A stretch of 64,000 bases of DNA from Lycocorax pyrrhopterus obiensis (GCA_014706295.1 JACSVZ010000041.1:930001-994000), one strand, 5' to 3'. Positions 1-11,754 are shown, counted from the stretch's first letter. Made by a program: numbers and translations. Notes: generated from the sequence alone by a model not told the origin.

Positions 1-190
1 TACTGAGGTCAAGGGGGAAAAATACCTTAATTCTCAAACATCTTGGTCACATTGGATCAATGTTAAAATAAAAAAAAAAACCCCACCAATACTTAATGCC
101 TCAGGTAAAAATCAGAGGATCATTTTGTGACACGTGTTTTCATGGCTTGTGCTTTGCATGGCCATCAAGGAGGAACTCTGTAATGTACAG
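1..190. other. Non-coding lead-in with short poly(A)
   Basis: AT-rich sequence with an A-run at about 70-80 and no recognisable gene or repeat family. It leads directly into the ATCC tract. Confidence 0.5.
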
Positions 191-277
191 CCATCCATCC
201 TTTATCCATCCTTTATCCATCCTTTATCCATCCATCCATCCATCCATCCATCCATCCATCCATCCATCCGCCCATCC
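191..277. repeat. ATCC microsatellite with an 11-bp prelude
   Basis: The tract opens with three copies of an 11-bp unit (ATCCTTTATCC) and then runs as near-perfect ATCC tetranucleotides, ending in a G-interrupted copy at about 270. The 11-mer looks like the tetranucleotide interrupted by a TTT insertion and then co-amplified. Frames reading through it give Ser-Ile-His-Pro repeats on one strand and Trp-Met-Asp-Gly repeats on the other. These are by-products of the repeat, not proteins. Confidence 0.95.
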
Positions 278-2754
278 TGGGTTTCACAACACAAGGGAAT
301 GCTGCAGTGTTATGACAAAGCCCCTGGGAGTGTATTTGCACCTCAAAGCACCCAAACAACTTTAAAAACGAAGCTTTCAGACACCCAAAGCACAGCCTGG
401 GCCTTTGGCAAGCACCCAGCTCCCTCCCAAAAATGCATCTCAGGCTCCCAGGCCTTTGAGGCCCTGCCTGAACCAGAATTGTGGTTGAACAGGAAGGTGC
501 TGCAGGAACACCAAGTGCAAAAGCCATTTTTGCCCTGGTTCCCTCTGTGGACGCTCCTGGTGCTCGCACAGAGCTCCCCGCAGAGCCTGGCCCAGCCACA
601 CAAAGCCCTCAGCACAGAACACGAGTGGCACAGGGGAGCCGGGGCACACCAGCACTCGGGAGCTTTTCCCTCACGCAAACCTGCCCGTAAGACCTTTTCC
701 AAACGTCACCCCTGAATTCCCAGCGCTGAGCTCCCAGTCCTGTTGGGATCTCTGCCCATTTGGAGTGACTAATCCTATTTTGGAGGTTGCTGGGCAATAG
801 GGCCCTTTTATTTGCTCGGGAGGAAGCTTCAGCATTTCAAGCAGCATGAATTCCAGCCTGCTACAAGTCTCCCAGCTGGCAGAACAGCTTGAACATTCTG
901 TATTTTTGATGAAATCTTTGATCACCTCATTGCAAGATCTGGTTGCCTACTCTCAGCTCTCTGGCAGCTCTGAGCCCAACCTGCCATTTCGAGATGGGGT
1001 TTGTTCTTTTACGGATTAGGCGCATTAAATAAATAAACCAAACTGTCTCAGAGATCTCCTGATCAATAATGGCACGGGCCCAGGGGCCTGGGAACACAGC
1101 ACACAAAATTCCAGAGTAAAACCAGTGTCAATCAGACCTTCCCGTGTCCATCTCCTGAGGGAAGGTGCCTGCCCTGCTTTGGTTGAACACAGAAGGCATC
1201 GCTGATCCCTCGTTACCTTGGAGATCACTCTGTTCCCAGGTTACCACCTGCATCACGAGGAAATATGGCCGTGGAATGAGCAGTGGAAGCTCCAGCTTGT
1301 TCCCAGAGAACAAGGAGGAGGACACGTGAAGACGCCAAAAGCAACCCCCCAGCCACCAGCAGAGCCTCCCGCGGCGGAGCAGCACCGCGCCATGAGAACG
1401 TTCCTGCGGGATCCAGGAGGACTCTGCTGCTCCCTCCTTGGCCAGCAGAACCCAGGGCACAGCGAGGAGCTGCCCAGCCCGGAACAGCCCCTCAGCAGCT
1501 GCAGTTCAGCCAAGCTGAGATCCCATCTGAGGTGCCCTCGTTATTGGCGTCACAGCTTTCGTGTCTGTAGTAGCGAGGTAAAACGAGGTTGTGTGAGTCA
1601 CACATTAACCATGCCAGGATGGGGAAAGGGCTGTGTGGTGCAGGAATTCCTTTGTCAATGTCAGCTGAGACAAACATAAGGAAAAATATACTGCAAAGTG
1701 TTTCCTTGAATTATTGTATCAGCTGTGATGTTTATTGCTGCCTGGACTCCGTCCCGAGGATTATTTTAAATAATGAGTTCTTCGGTGGGGACCTTCACTG
1801 AAGCAATATTTATATAAACATGGGCTTGATTAAGAGCAAAGAGAAGTCAGCAGGAATTTTCCTCTTGTCTTCAGAGACTTTAAATTACATCCACGTTGCA
1901 GGACATTCTGAGAGGCCGATTTCAGATTCCAGCTTCGTGCTGCATTTGTGAGCGTCGGGGCAGCTCAGAAGCAGCAACAAGAGCACGTGAAACAAAAGCT
2001 TCGAGCAGGTGCTGCTCTGACCATCGAGCTGCTTGAAGAGACTGGTACTGAGCTGAATTCCTGGGGAAGTCATGAAGTGGCCAAAGGCACCACGACTCCT
2101 GTCCCTGCTCTTCTGTTCTGCCCCTTGCAGGGCTCCTGTAAAGGTTTCACAGGCAGACAGCACCTCGTGGGAAGCAGGGTTTGGAAGAGCTGTGAATCAC
2201 CCACCCCTCAGCAGGAGGAAAGGTGAATTTGCATCTCTGACAAGGAGCAGGGAGAGGCTTCCAAGTGGTTTGCCCGAATTTAGCAAATCGGTCCCAGACT
2301 GGAGGGCAGGGGGCCATGCACCCCATCAAATCTCTGCCAGTGCCTCCATCAGCCACACGTCCCATCCTCACACAGCAAATCCCCAGGCCACGGATCCGAT
2401 GGCATTTTGGCAAGTCAGAGCCTCTTCTCACGAGCTCCTTCCTCGACTCAGATTTACCAATCAATCAATGGATGCATCCCGATCATAATAAAGCCATCAT
2501 CTCTGTACACAACCTGTCAGAAATGACAGCTCCGCGTTCTAATATTGTGGGAAATGTATCGGCTTGGGAGGAGGCACCTGTTGGATCCCTGAAGTGCGAG
2601 AGAGAGGGGAGAGACTGCAGGAAACTCTCTTGGTGATGGCTCCACCCTGCTGAGGCCAAGCCCACCCTGACTGAACAGCCACTCTCTAATTAAGGGCTCC
2701 TTCTGCCACACACTCTGCAAATTCCATTTCTTTTCTGCCTCTTCCCTCAGCCAT
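278..2754. other. Single-copy non-coding sequence
   Basis: GC-rich and AT-rich patches alternate. Open frames on both strands overlap heavily (for example 1218-1679 plus and 1128-1460 minus) and translate to low-complexity, domain-free sequence. A more AT-rich patch lies at 1680-1830. I see no transposon, RNA gene or promoter here. Confidence 0.5.
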
Positions 2755-2990
2755 GACCTAATGCAAACCAGTCACTCACATTTCCATGAATCAAAGCAGA
2801 TAATGTAGCTCTCAGCTACACTAAAAGATGGCCAGACACATCCAAGATGTTTCAAACTTCATTTGAGGACTAACATAAGTGATTAACAGTTGTCTGTAGC
2901 ATTAGGAGGCAGGGAGTGGAAGTCCTTTTATCAAATTGTGAGCTGCCAACAACTTCCCGCTGACAAGCTATCTTTAAATTCTTCATAATG
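2755..2990. other. Small AT-rich patch
   Basis: Mildly AT-rich single-copy sequence between GC-richer flanks, with no clear palindrome or motif cluster. It may be a weak conserved non-coding element, but nothing in the sequence shows it. Confidence 0.2.
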
Positions 2991-3283
2991 CCTCTGCAAA
3001 GCCCTAAAGCTTTGTTGAATCCCTCGCCTGCAGTCTCCCGACGTCAGCTCTTCTACCCCTTGTCACGGGAAAACGTGGCCACAATGAGCCCTGGAGTCAT
3101 GTGCATGCACCGAGGGCTGGGGGCTCGGGTTCCTTCTGTGCTCCAGCTACGGAACAGCAGCAAATCCTCGGCAGTCAGGGCTTTTTGGTCGTTCTAGATC
3201 TTGCCCAGAGAGATGACGGGGTCAGAGCCGACTCACAAAGCCCCTCAGAACAAACAAGGTCTGCACCACTGACCCCAGGCATG

Positions 3284-3568
3284 CAGCCAGGTGAGGGGTC
3301 AGTGAGGGCAAGGCCCTGTGGGTGCCTGGTCCCAAAAATGCAGCCAGGTGAGGGGTCAGTGAGGGCAAACCCCTGTGAGAGTCTGTCCCCAAAAACACAG
3401 CCAGGTGAGGGGTCAGTGAGGGCAAACCCCTGTGGGTGCCTGGTCCCAAAAATGCAGCCAGGTGAGGGGTCAGTGAGGGAAAAGCCCTGTGAGGACCTGG
3501 TCCCAAAAACGCAGCCAGGTGAGGGGTCAGTGAGGGAAAAGCCCTGTGAGGACCTGGTCCCACAGGCT
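3284..3568. repeat. 57-bp minisatellite, five copies
   Basis: Five head-to-tail units of exactly 57 bp begin at 3284, 3341, 3398, 3455 and 3512. Each opens with CAGCCAGGTGAGGGGTCAGT, and the last copy diverges at its 3' end. Copies 1 and 3 share a 'GTGGGTGCCTGGTCCC' segment. Copies 4 and 5 share a GAGGACCTGG variant and a GGGAAAAG segment, which suggests step-wise duplication. Because 57 is 3 x 19, both strands stay open: plus-strand frame 3101-3673 carries 19-residue Gln-Pro-Gly-Glu-Gly repeats and minus-strand frame 3222-3749 carries Ser-Leu-Thr-Pro-His repeats. Neither looks like a real protein. Confidence 0.95.
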
Positions 3569-4570
3569 GGGGCTCCACCAGTACAACCCCGACTCCTTCC
3601 CAGCCTTGGGGATGATTCAACACTTGGCCTGTTCCATCCTCATCCCCTTTGGGAACCCTCTCGCTGTTTTTGACTCGCTCCCAGACCCGCACATGTGTTG
3701 CCCTTGTCCTTGGGGAGGAGTGGGGTTTCTCACACACAAAAATAAACATTGGCTGTGCCTCTGAAGGCCCCTCAGAGCCCCTTCCCTCGCCCCCAGCCCT
3801 GCGCTGTCGGGATGTGGGGCTTGTCTGGGCTTGGCTGATTCATCCTCCTGGATTAAATCACTCCAAAGCATCAAAGAGCCTCCCCTACCTCACGAGGAAC
3901 TGCGAGGTTTAATTACTCGACACAGAGGTATTACGTGTTGTTGCAAAATATTATAATTTAGAGTATTCCATCCCATAATTAACAAATACATCAGGCAACA
4001 AGTAAAACCAATCTTAAAAATGAGTAGTTAAATTTTTCTTAATTACATCCACTGAACTGAATCTGCCCCTGAGCAATGCACATGTAATCCCAGTGAAGTC
4101 AGTGCAGTTGCACAGAAAACACTAAAATAAAAATAGTCTGTAGTTATCATCTCTACTGCAGCAATCCTTCCAGCCCCCCACCAAGGTTAGGGACTCCAGC
4201 TTTATTTAGAGTTTGGAACGGGAACAATAAAGGTAAACTAAGCTGAACTGAGGAAAGAGCACGGAGGGAGCTGTGTGGCACTGGGATTTACACAATGCAT
4301 GAACAAAGGCTGAATCCTTGTGTGAAATAGGTGTTGTTTGGTTCCACACTGTAAAACAGAGCCAAGGTTCTCTGGTGAGCAGGCTCCAGGTGACGATGCC
4401 TCAGGAAGAATTCCTGCAGCAAAGCCTGAGGAGTTCATGGAGAAATTCCAAACTGCCTGAACATCGAGCTCGGTGCATCAGGGCCCCGCAGAAACCTCAG
4501 AGTGACACGGAAGGGAGGCCACTGTCACCTGCTCTCCATTTCTGCATCCAACCCCCACCCGAAACAAACA
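3569..4570. other. Non-coding sequence with an AT-rich island
   Basis: GC-rich at 3569-3899, then an AT-rich island at about 3900-4240 with several AATTA-type motifs, then mixed sequence. No gene or transposon is recognised. The island could be regulatory, but there is no direct evidence. Confidence 0.35.
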
Positions 4571-4651
4571 CTGCATCCCTTCCCTCCTGCTCTCCCACTG
4601 CTGCATCCCTTCCTTCCTGCTCCCCACCCCTTCCCTCCTGCTCTCCCACTG
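4571..4651. repeat. About 30-bp pyrimidine-rich tandem repeat, nearly three copies
   Basis: A 30-bp unit (CTGCATCCCTTCCCTCCTGC followed by TCTCCCACTG) at 4571-4600 repeats at 4601-4626 and again, truncated at its start, at 4627-4651. The plus strand is almost pure pyrimidine, so the array could adopt unusual duplex or triplex structure. Confidence 0.85.
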
Positions 4652-6009
4652 CTCCTGGGCTGGGCACAGGTTGCATTTCAAAACACAAAGCCTGGTCCTG
4701 CTACCCACACACAGAGCAGAGGCTGCTCTGACTGCAGGGAGGCTGTTCCGAGAGGCAGGCAGCAGACAGCTTGAGGAAGGGTGGCAAAATTCAGCTCCTA
4801 ATTATTAGATTAAAACCTCGAAACAGTTGTCATGTACGAAGGGACAAAGTAGAATTTGGCAAACAGGAAGGGGAAAAAACAAGTCTTCTCATAATGATAA
4901 AAAATCCCTGAAGACAACCTTGTCATTTTTTGAGAGCATCTCAACATCTCCCTGCTTTTATTTTTTTGGTCACTGCTTATCAAAATTTGCATGGCTAGTT
5001 AGTGGGTTAATTTAATTATGAGCAGCATTTATGAACAGCCTGATGAGGGATCTGCAGAGGGCAATAGAGTCTGTTCCTGAATTATGAAATTGCACACACT
5101 CGCACATCTGGAAGCCGTCATGGGACGGATCTCTGTCTTGTAAATGCGTGTTGAGTGTTACAATATTTTACTAAGCACTCCCAATCTGTCAAGGTTTACA
5201 GGAGAGCAGAGACTGGGAACATTTGGGATCATTTGTGGCTTAGAGCCATTAGCTACTTCCACCCACTTATTGTGACGTTATTAATAGCAAAATAATCTAA
5301 AGAGCAGGAGTTGGCTCGCTCGAGACCTGAGATAATAGAAGTGATTTTCACGGAGGGCCCAAAGCAGGGAGCCAGGCCCAGCTGAACCCTGTGCTGGGGA
5401 GCACAGCCCCATTGGGGGTGATCTGGTGGCACCTTTGTGCGGACTCTGCTCCTCAGGGGAGTCACCTGCAGCCCAGCCCAGCCCTGCTTCCATTTAGAAG
5501 ATGGCACAAGAAATCACCAGGGGGGAGAAGTGACGCCGAGCACCCCTCACCCACTGCCCCCCTCAGCAGGAGTCCCTGGTGAGCAGGGCATGGAACACCA
5601 CACTCAGGGACAAATTCAGACCGCATTAAACCCCAGCCAGCGCAGCAAAAGCTCCCTGCCAGAACATGGGAGCTGTGGCTCAATGCTGCCCCTCCTAAAA
5701 CTCGAGTTTCCTGGCTAAAATCCAAGGTCACTGAGCTCCAGTGACATCCAGGGATGTTTGTGACCACGGGATTGGCACTGCCAACTGCAAGGGACATCCT
5801 AAATCCTCCTGGACTACAAGCCAGAGAGCAGAATGGCCAATGGGGGCTCTAATCATGTAGAAGTCCAGTCCTAGCCTGGGACACAGGACTGGATTTCATC
5901 CCATGGAAAGGAAATCAGGACTTGGCCTGTGAAAGAAACTTTGCCTGAAGTTTCTTCACCTTTTGGAGCAGTGGCTCAATGAAAAGATTTGGAACACTTT
6001 GAAACTCCG
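4652..6009. other. Non-coding; AT-rich first half, GC-rich second half
   Basis: About 4795-5340 is AT-rich single-copy sequence with TTAATTTAATTA-like runs near 5005-5020. From 5341 to 5820 the sequence turns GC-rich and featureless. No gene, RNA or mobile element is recognised. Confidence 0.4.
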
Positions 6010-6350
6010 TGGAGCTTTTGGCTTCTTGTTAAGCCATTGCGCGTCTGTTTAATTTAAATCCTCATCCAATCATTAAATAGGGGTGTTTTTTCAAATGGGT
6101 CATTATGATGTGATTTATGACATTGGTGTAATTGTCAGAATTACTGTGGGTAATTAAAATATGAAACGACGCTGCCAGAGGCTTCGGTCCCTCTCAGCAC
6201 CCTCATTAAAAATCAGGAGCTGACCAAATTATAAATAGGCTGGTTTGCACAAGTTCACAGGGAAAGCTAATTATGAAACTTATCCTTATGCACTCAGAAC
6301 TCACACCATCACTCATGCAAATTCTCCAGGTGATTATGCCATTGTACAAC
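6010..6350. promoter_or_regulatory. Candidate enhancer-like AT-rich element
   Basis: Seen: an AT-rich, non-repetitive block with TAATTA homeodomain-type cores at 6151-6156 and 6268-6273 and a POU-type octamer ATGCAAAT at 6315-6322. Sharply GC-richer flanks bound it. Known: developmental enhancers in vertebrate gene deserts often look like this. Inferred: it may be a conserved cis-regulatory element. Plain AT-rich neutral DNA is the alternative. Confidence 0.3.
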
Positions 6351-7589
6351 CCGCAATGGGATTAGTGGGCCCAGGTGGGTGCAGCTCCAGGTACAACGAG
6401 CAGAACAACTGCTCCTTGCAGGGTGAGTGGGAATCCCTAAAACTCCTGCTCATGGATGTGGGACGAGGGCCTGGAGCAGGGAGAGGTGGTGCATTTTCAC
6501 ACGGAGCAGAGAAAAGAGGCTGAGGAGACAGGGAGAGGCTCTCTGATCTACAGTGGGGAGGCTCAGAGGAACCAGAGAGGCATGAGAACACAGGGGAAGG
6601 GAGCTCTGGAGAGCAGCTGGAATAAACTCTGGATTAGCTGACTGAATTGGTCAGGAATGGCTGGCTGAGCTCACAGGAGTCTGGGTGCCAAAGGCAGCCA
6701 GTGGGACACAAACTGAAGTGAAGGAAAAATCCTGTGCATGAGGGCAGCAAAGGGCTGAGAGGTTTTCTCTCAGTATTCCAAATGTTTTGCTCTCCAGAAG
6801 GAGAGGGAATGAAAAAAGGAATAACTGGAGGCCTATTTACAAAATCCAACCCAAACTGAATCGAGAAGTAAATCCCTGATGGGCCATAGCTCCCATCTGA
6901 GTGTTTGTAACTGAAATAAACCTAATTAACTGCCTGTGTGTTATCAGCTTAACCATCACTCCATCCAGACTGTGCCCCTGACTCTGAGGAGAAGGCCTCA
7001 AAAATACAGAGCAGGAACAATGGGACTTCTCAACCCGCCAAAAAGTGGGATGCAAAATCTTATCACCTCTTCCTAGAGGAGCTGCCCAACTAACATCAGT
7101 TCTCAAAGTTCCAGCGTCCAAAATATCTGTTCAGCTGCCTCCTTACACTCCCCAAGCTCCCGAAATGCCATTTGTGTGGTGCAGGGGGGGCTTTTTTTGG
7201 AATCCCACCCCTGAAGTGTCTGAGGTGCGTACAGGCATCCGCCCTCGTGCGCGTTCCCCCAGCCCCGGGAGGTTTGGCTGCCGCTGAACACCCTTTCCAC
7301 ACCTCACTCTGCTCCAGCAGCAGCGGCAGAGCCGGGCGAACGTGGGGCTGGAGCCACTGCGAGGGTTTGCTGTGCCAAACTCTGCTCCTGCCTGCCCGGA
7401 GCCCCCGCCCTGGAGCCCAGGTACTGCTCAAAAGCACAATGTGCTGCTGACAAAGGAGCTGCCCGCTGGAACAACACTTCCTGCACCTCCATCCCGCTCC
7501 TTTTCTCGAGAACACAGCTTTACACTTGTCCTTCATACAAATAACCCGAGGGTGGGAATTATTCAGAAGGCTCGTGTTTGACACCCCAT
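6351..7589. other. Single-copy non-coding sequence
   Basis: Mixed composition, with a G-run near 7185 and a CpG-containing patch at about 7230-7360. Competing short frames run on both strands (the longest is 162 codons, minus, 7096-7584) and none has recognisable domain content. Confidence 0.45.
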
Positions 7590-8260
7590 CTGTTCATTTC
7601 TGACAGCGATATATAATGTAAGGCTATAAAAACTTGAAAAATAATGCAACATAAAAAGGGATTGACTCGGCTCCAAGAGGCCATAAACGGTAACAAATAC
7701 CATTGTATGATTTATTTCATGCTGTAATCTTTACAGTAAGTCATCTTTCAGACATTTCCTTGTGACAGGTTTTAATAATATTAATGCCCAGAGCAATCCA
7801 AATCATCGCCAATAGACATATTTATCAAGCTGCCAATCCAAGTAAATGAAATTCTATAAGCAATAATGTAACATGTTTAAAGGAAGCTAATAAAACAAGT
7901 CAGGAGAGAAATATTACTGCAAAGTATGCTCTCTCTAATCCAGCCCCGGATTTTATACAGCCAAAATGCAAATCTTTCCCTCCGTGATTTATTGCTCCAA
8001 AAATACCAATGACCTTTCCAGGAGCTCTTGCACAGCCCTTCTCACACGTCCCTGCAGCCCGGGAGGAATCCTGCTCGGCTGCCTGGCTCTGCCCTACCTT
8101 GCACCGGGGAGTGATGGGCACCAGCAAGGAGCAGCATCTTAAATCTTCAAGATTTATTAAAGACTGACAAGCCTTAACACAGGCTTGGCAACTCAGCAGG
8201 TATTTATGAGCAATTATCCAGGCCCCAGATAAGCTGCAATTAACAGGGAGCTAAAACCCG
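7590..8260. promoter_or_regulatory. Candidate enhancer-like AT-rich element, the longest in the first 10 kb
   Basis: About 670 bp of AT-rich, non-repetitive sequence with dense TAAT-type cores (for example around 7770-7790), ATTTATTG-like motifs, an octamer ATGCAAAT at 7966-7973 and no long open frame before 7900. Complexity is high, unlike a decayed microsatellite. This fits a conserved non-coding element beside a developmental gene. That is inference from composition and motifs only; no target gene is visible in the window. Confidence 0.3.
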
Positions 8261-9831
8261 GCTCTTTAACCTGGTTTTCCTCTCAGTGTGGTTCAGCTCT
8301 CGCTAAGGCAGAGCTCGGCCGAGGGGACTGTGCAGCAGGGCCGAGGCGAGGGAGCCACGGTGGGGCTGTGCACGCAGAGCCCTGCTCGCAAACGCACTGT
8401 CTGTGCCGCGCTAGAAACTTAGCGGGAATGAAGCACAAGAGTCAACAACTCAGCAAAACACACACCATTAAATTTGTCACGCCTTGGGCAAGAATGTGTG
8501 GAAGAGCCGTGGCTGGTGAAGCAAGTGCATCGATGCAGGGGCTCGGCAGTTCTTGAGGAGTCCTAAAGGCCTTCAGGAATCCACTTCTGGAGGAGGGTCT
8601 GAGGGATTTTTGTATTGGTTTGTGGTGACTTTGTTTTAATAACGCTAATTAAGTTCTCCTCCTGGATGTAAAGATTGCCCACTGTCAGTGGGGGAACAGA
8701 AGGAGAAAGGGAGGGATGTACAGGACAATGCAATGTGGTGGGAGGGATCCTTCCTGACCACAGCCCAGGACTCCAGCAGTGCTGGAAGCCCTGAACCAGG
8801 CATGGTTTGGGTCTTACAACAAGCCAAGCCTCATTGTTTCCCACTATAGGTTATTGAGGTCCCCCAAATTATGGTGTGATCACGTTTTTCATTGACTGGC
8901 CCACATCCCAATCTTATCTCAATCTCAGATGCAAATTTCTGTTCAAAGAATGACTGGAATGCGAGTATTTAGCTGGTTCGATGTCCCAGCGATCACAGGT
9001 GATTCACAGAAGGCTGAAAAGGGGTGGGAGGTAATTCCAGAGGCACACCTGCTGGACAAATCCCTGTTGGACCCCCTGGAGGTGGGACCTGCAGTGAAAC
9101 CCTGCCTGCCCCAGCTCGGGGTGCACTTTGCCCTCACAAATTAAATGGAGCAGAGACCCGAACCCGGAGCTCCTCCTGGTCCCTGCCCTGCTCTGGAAGC
9201 AGAAGGTCAGAGTGAGCTCCTCTATTTGCAGAGCACCCCAGAGGGGCAGCCTGACCTTAACCTGAAAATGGGCAATTGGATGCAGCTCTTCGGGATTCCA
9301 GTTCTGTGGGATCAGTTCAGAGCTCTGCTGTCGCACAGGGTCAGCCCCAAAGAGCTGCAGGTCACACAGAGGTTTCCTCTGTGACTTCCAACACCTCGTT
9401 TCACCCTTCCCCACTCCCTCCCACCTCTGCCTGCTCCTTCTGCTTTCGCTGAGAGCTCTCTGAGGCAGGAACTGCCTTTCCCTGTTCAGCATCCACCTAA
9501 TGGGATCCCAGTCCCAGCAGAAGCCCCAAGGCACTGCTGTGATACAAATAAAAAATACTGCAACTAATAATAACAGCACTTTCAAATGTCCTCCCCAGGG
9601 AAGGGCTGGAAGACCAGTCCCTGGTGTCATTTAAAACTAAACACCACAAAACAGACCCGTGTGACTGGGGAGAGCAGAGAGTCTTTACGATGTGGTGATG
9701 GGGGGAGAATATTGATGGGGAGAGGAACAATTATTCATCCGCATATTTGGCTATTTCTTCAGGGGAATTAAAAATATCTCCTTGTACCTTTTTTGTTCCT
9801 CACTGCTAAGCAGCAGCAGAGATCTGAGGGG
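8261..9831. other. Single-copy non-coding sequence
   Basis: GC-rich at 8280-8420, with an octamer ATGCAAAT at 8929-8936 and mixed sequence elsewhere. Frame 9004-9630 (minus, 208 codons) is among the longer non-repeat frames, but it overlaps others on the opposite strand and shows no domain, and I do not accept it as a gene. Confidence 0.4.
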
Positions 9832-9853
9832 AAATAAATAAATAAATAAATAA
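9832..9853. repeat. AAAT microsatellite
   Basis: About five consecutive AAAT/AATA tetranucleotides follow a purine stretch and precede an AT-rich block. Short A-rich tetranucleotide tracts like this can mark old retroposon tails, but no element body is recognisable upstream. Confidence 0.85.
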
Positions 9854-10185
9854 GAAATATATAATCCCCAAGGTGTAATCCCAGAGTATGGAAACTCACT
9901 TCACTTAAATACCTCCCTCTGGCATAATTGACTTTTCATGTGCATGTTAATAATGATATTTCAGCAGGTTGTGAGGGCTTGTTCTTCTCCCCCCACCTGC
10001 TTTGGTAAATTATGTGATTGGGCATGAGGAGAGACACATTATAAATCTAATTATGTTTTCGTTTATATTTAACAAGTCAGCACAATCTGGTGGCTTGTGT
10101 GTGTGTGTGTTTACTGATATTTCCAGCTGACCCTGGAGCTGCAGGACAGCAGCCCTGGGCACCGATTCCCTGTCCCAGTTACGAG
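9854..10185. other. AT-rich non-coding block with a short TG repeat
   Basis: AT-rich to about 10085, then a (TG)8 tract at 10096-10111. No gene is recognised. It lies immediately upstream of the 24-bp minisatellite. Confidence 0.5.
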
Positions 10186-10342
10186 CTGTCCTCGTACCAT
10201 CCTCATCCTCTGTCCCCGTACCATCCTCATCCTCCGTCCCATCCTCATCCTCTGTCCTCGTACCATCCTCGTCCTCTGTCCTTGCGCCATCCTTGTCCTC
10301 TGTCCCTGTCCCATCCTCTGTCCTCTGTCCCTGTGCCACCCT
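10186..10342. repeat. 24/18-bp pyrimidine-rich minisatellite
   Basis: Full 24-bp copies (CTGTCCTCGTACCATCCTCA then TCCT) at 10186-10209, 10210-10233, 10252-10275 and 10276-10299 alternate with 18-bp copies at 10234-10251, 10300-10317 and 10325-10342 that lack a 6-bp segment, plus a 7-bp stub at 10318-10324. Both lengths are multiples of three, so frames on both strands remain open and give low-complexity peptides (Arg-Thr-Glu-Asp-Glu-Asp-Gly on the minus strand). Confidence 0.92.
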
Positions 10343-10790
10343 CACACACCTCAGTGATGCTTTTTATTAATGCACGTTCTACTGAAATGTCACCTCGTCC
10401 TTTCAAGACCCGAGATTGCCTTGGAAACGAGGAGGAAGCCGAGCAGGTGGAGGCTCCTGCAGAGCCGGTGCCTCGCTGTGCATTCCCCGGGACTTTACTG
10501 GGGTGTCTGTGCAGTTTGTGGGAGCCTGGATTGGGGGGCCGGGAGCTGCCTGGGGCTCAGCTCCATCCCTGCCGGGCAGCTGGGCTGGGCATGGACGGGC
10601 AGAGCTCCTGCGGCTCAGGATGCTCCCGCTCGGAGCCCTGCAGGTGTCAGCACTGCCGGCTCCCCGCTCCCGCTGCCGCTCCCATCCCTCCGCGGCCCGG
10701 GGAAGGGCTCAGCCACGGGGCTCGGCTGCCATCTGCTGCTGCTGGAGTTGTCTGTCCTCTTCTTTTCTTAGCCAAGCTCTGAACTCCCAG
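10343..10790. other. GC-rich, CpG-containing patch
   Basis: By eye, about 10420-10730 holds roughly 20 CpG dinucleotides at about two-thirds GC, near the usual CpG-island threshold. Three plus-strand frames overlap here (230, 133 and 135 codons), which is typical of GC-rich DNA with few stop codons. It could be a weak promoter, but no exon or splice context supports that. Confidence 0.3.
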
Positions 10791-11225
10791 AGAAAAACGG
10801 AAATTCGGAGCATTTCAGTGTAATCATAATCAAACAGATGAAATGTAGCGTCAGGAAACTCCCTATTTTAGCAGGGAAGTGCAGAGATGTGTATTCCAAC
10901 CTATCCTCTGAGAGAAATAGGTAATAAAACTGCAATTAACAGAGATTCCTTCAGCTATCTGGGATGTTTTTGTGTGGTGGTTATTTGTCTGTTTATATTT
11001 GTACACGTTTGTTTGGGTGTTTCTAGTGGGAAGCAGATTTTAAGAATTTATCTGAGAAAGGTGTTGAGTTTATTCAACTCTGAGGCTCCTGAGCATTTGG
11101 CTGCTTTATTTTTTTTTTTAATTAATTTGCTAAATTAAAACTCAATAGGAAAGAGGTGCTTTCACTCCCACCACATTATTTTTGAATGCTTTTACTGTAA
11201 TAAAATCATGAACGTAATAAACCCA
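10791..11225. other. AT-rich non-coding block
   Basis: AT-rich single-copy sequence with TTAATTAATTTGC-like motifs at about 11118-11132 after a T-run. It may be regulatory, though it shows fewer distinctive motifs than the islands at 6010 and 7590. Confidence 0.25.
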
Positions 11226-11664
11226 GGAAGTTTTACTGCAGCCTGGATGGGCCATTTCTCCGTGGGCCCGCTGAAATTCCTGAATACTCGCAGTGAAAAT
11301 ACAAAGTTTGGGGTATCTGCTCTAATGCCAAGCATGCCAGGTGAAACAAGGCGGGGAAATCTTATTTTCCAATGGTTCTCCCTTCTGACGAGCACCAGGA
11401 TCCTGCTGGGCTGCTTCCAGCACACCTGTGCTGCACCCCCTGCAGCATCCCTGAATTTACCGAATTCCCCCTGCACAGTTCACTCAAGGATCCGGCTCAG
11501 TCCAAACTCCTGCTGCTTCCAGCCCGGTTTTAGCGAATATTGGGCATTTCCCTACGGATGGCACAGGGGAAGACGGGCAGGGAGTGAACATTTCCCTTCC
11601 ACACCTGCGCTCCCCGTGCAGACTCACGGCTCAGGGGACCAACAAAGCACCGGTGACTCCAGTG
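11226..11664. other. Single-copy non-coding sequence
   Basis: Mixed composition. Plus-strand frame 11208-11711 (167 codons) and an opposing minus-strand frame overlap, and neither has a recognisable domain. Confidence 0.4.
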
Positions 11665-11754
11665 ATTACCACAGATCTGACTCTAATTATTACCACAGAT
11701 CTGACTCTTAATTATTACTGCAGGTACTGACTCTAATTATTACTGCAGGTGCTG
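11665..11754. repeat. 24-25-bp minisatellite, 3.6 copies
   Basis: Units start at 11665, 11689, 11714 and 11739. The first two read ATTACCACAGATCTGACTCT plus an AATT tail. The last two carry the related ATTACTGCAGGTACTGACTC version. The pairwise similarity (1 with 2, 3 with 4) suggests a two-step duplication with divergence in between. Confidence 0.92.

Noticed and set aside
3284..3568. Regular repeats resembling a CRISPR array
   Set aside because: Units are directly contiguous with no unique spacers, and the window is vertebrate. The same holds for the arrays at 39471, 55011 and 56852.
3101..3749. Repeat-bearing open frames on both strands
   Set aside because: A 57-bp tandem unit keeps both frames open mechanically. 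Substitutions between units do not look codon-aware.
8970..9000. GGTTCGATGTCC resembling a tRNA B box
   Set aside because: The spacing to the final CC is wrong and no A box or cloverleaf could be formed around it.
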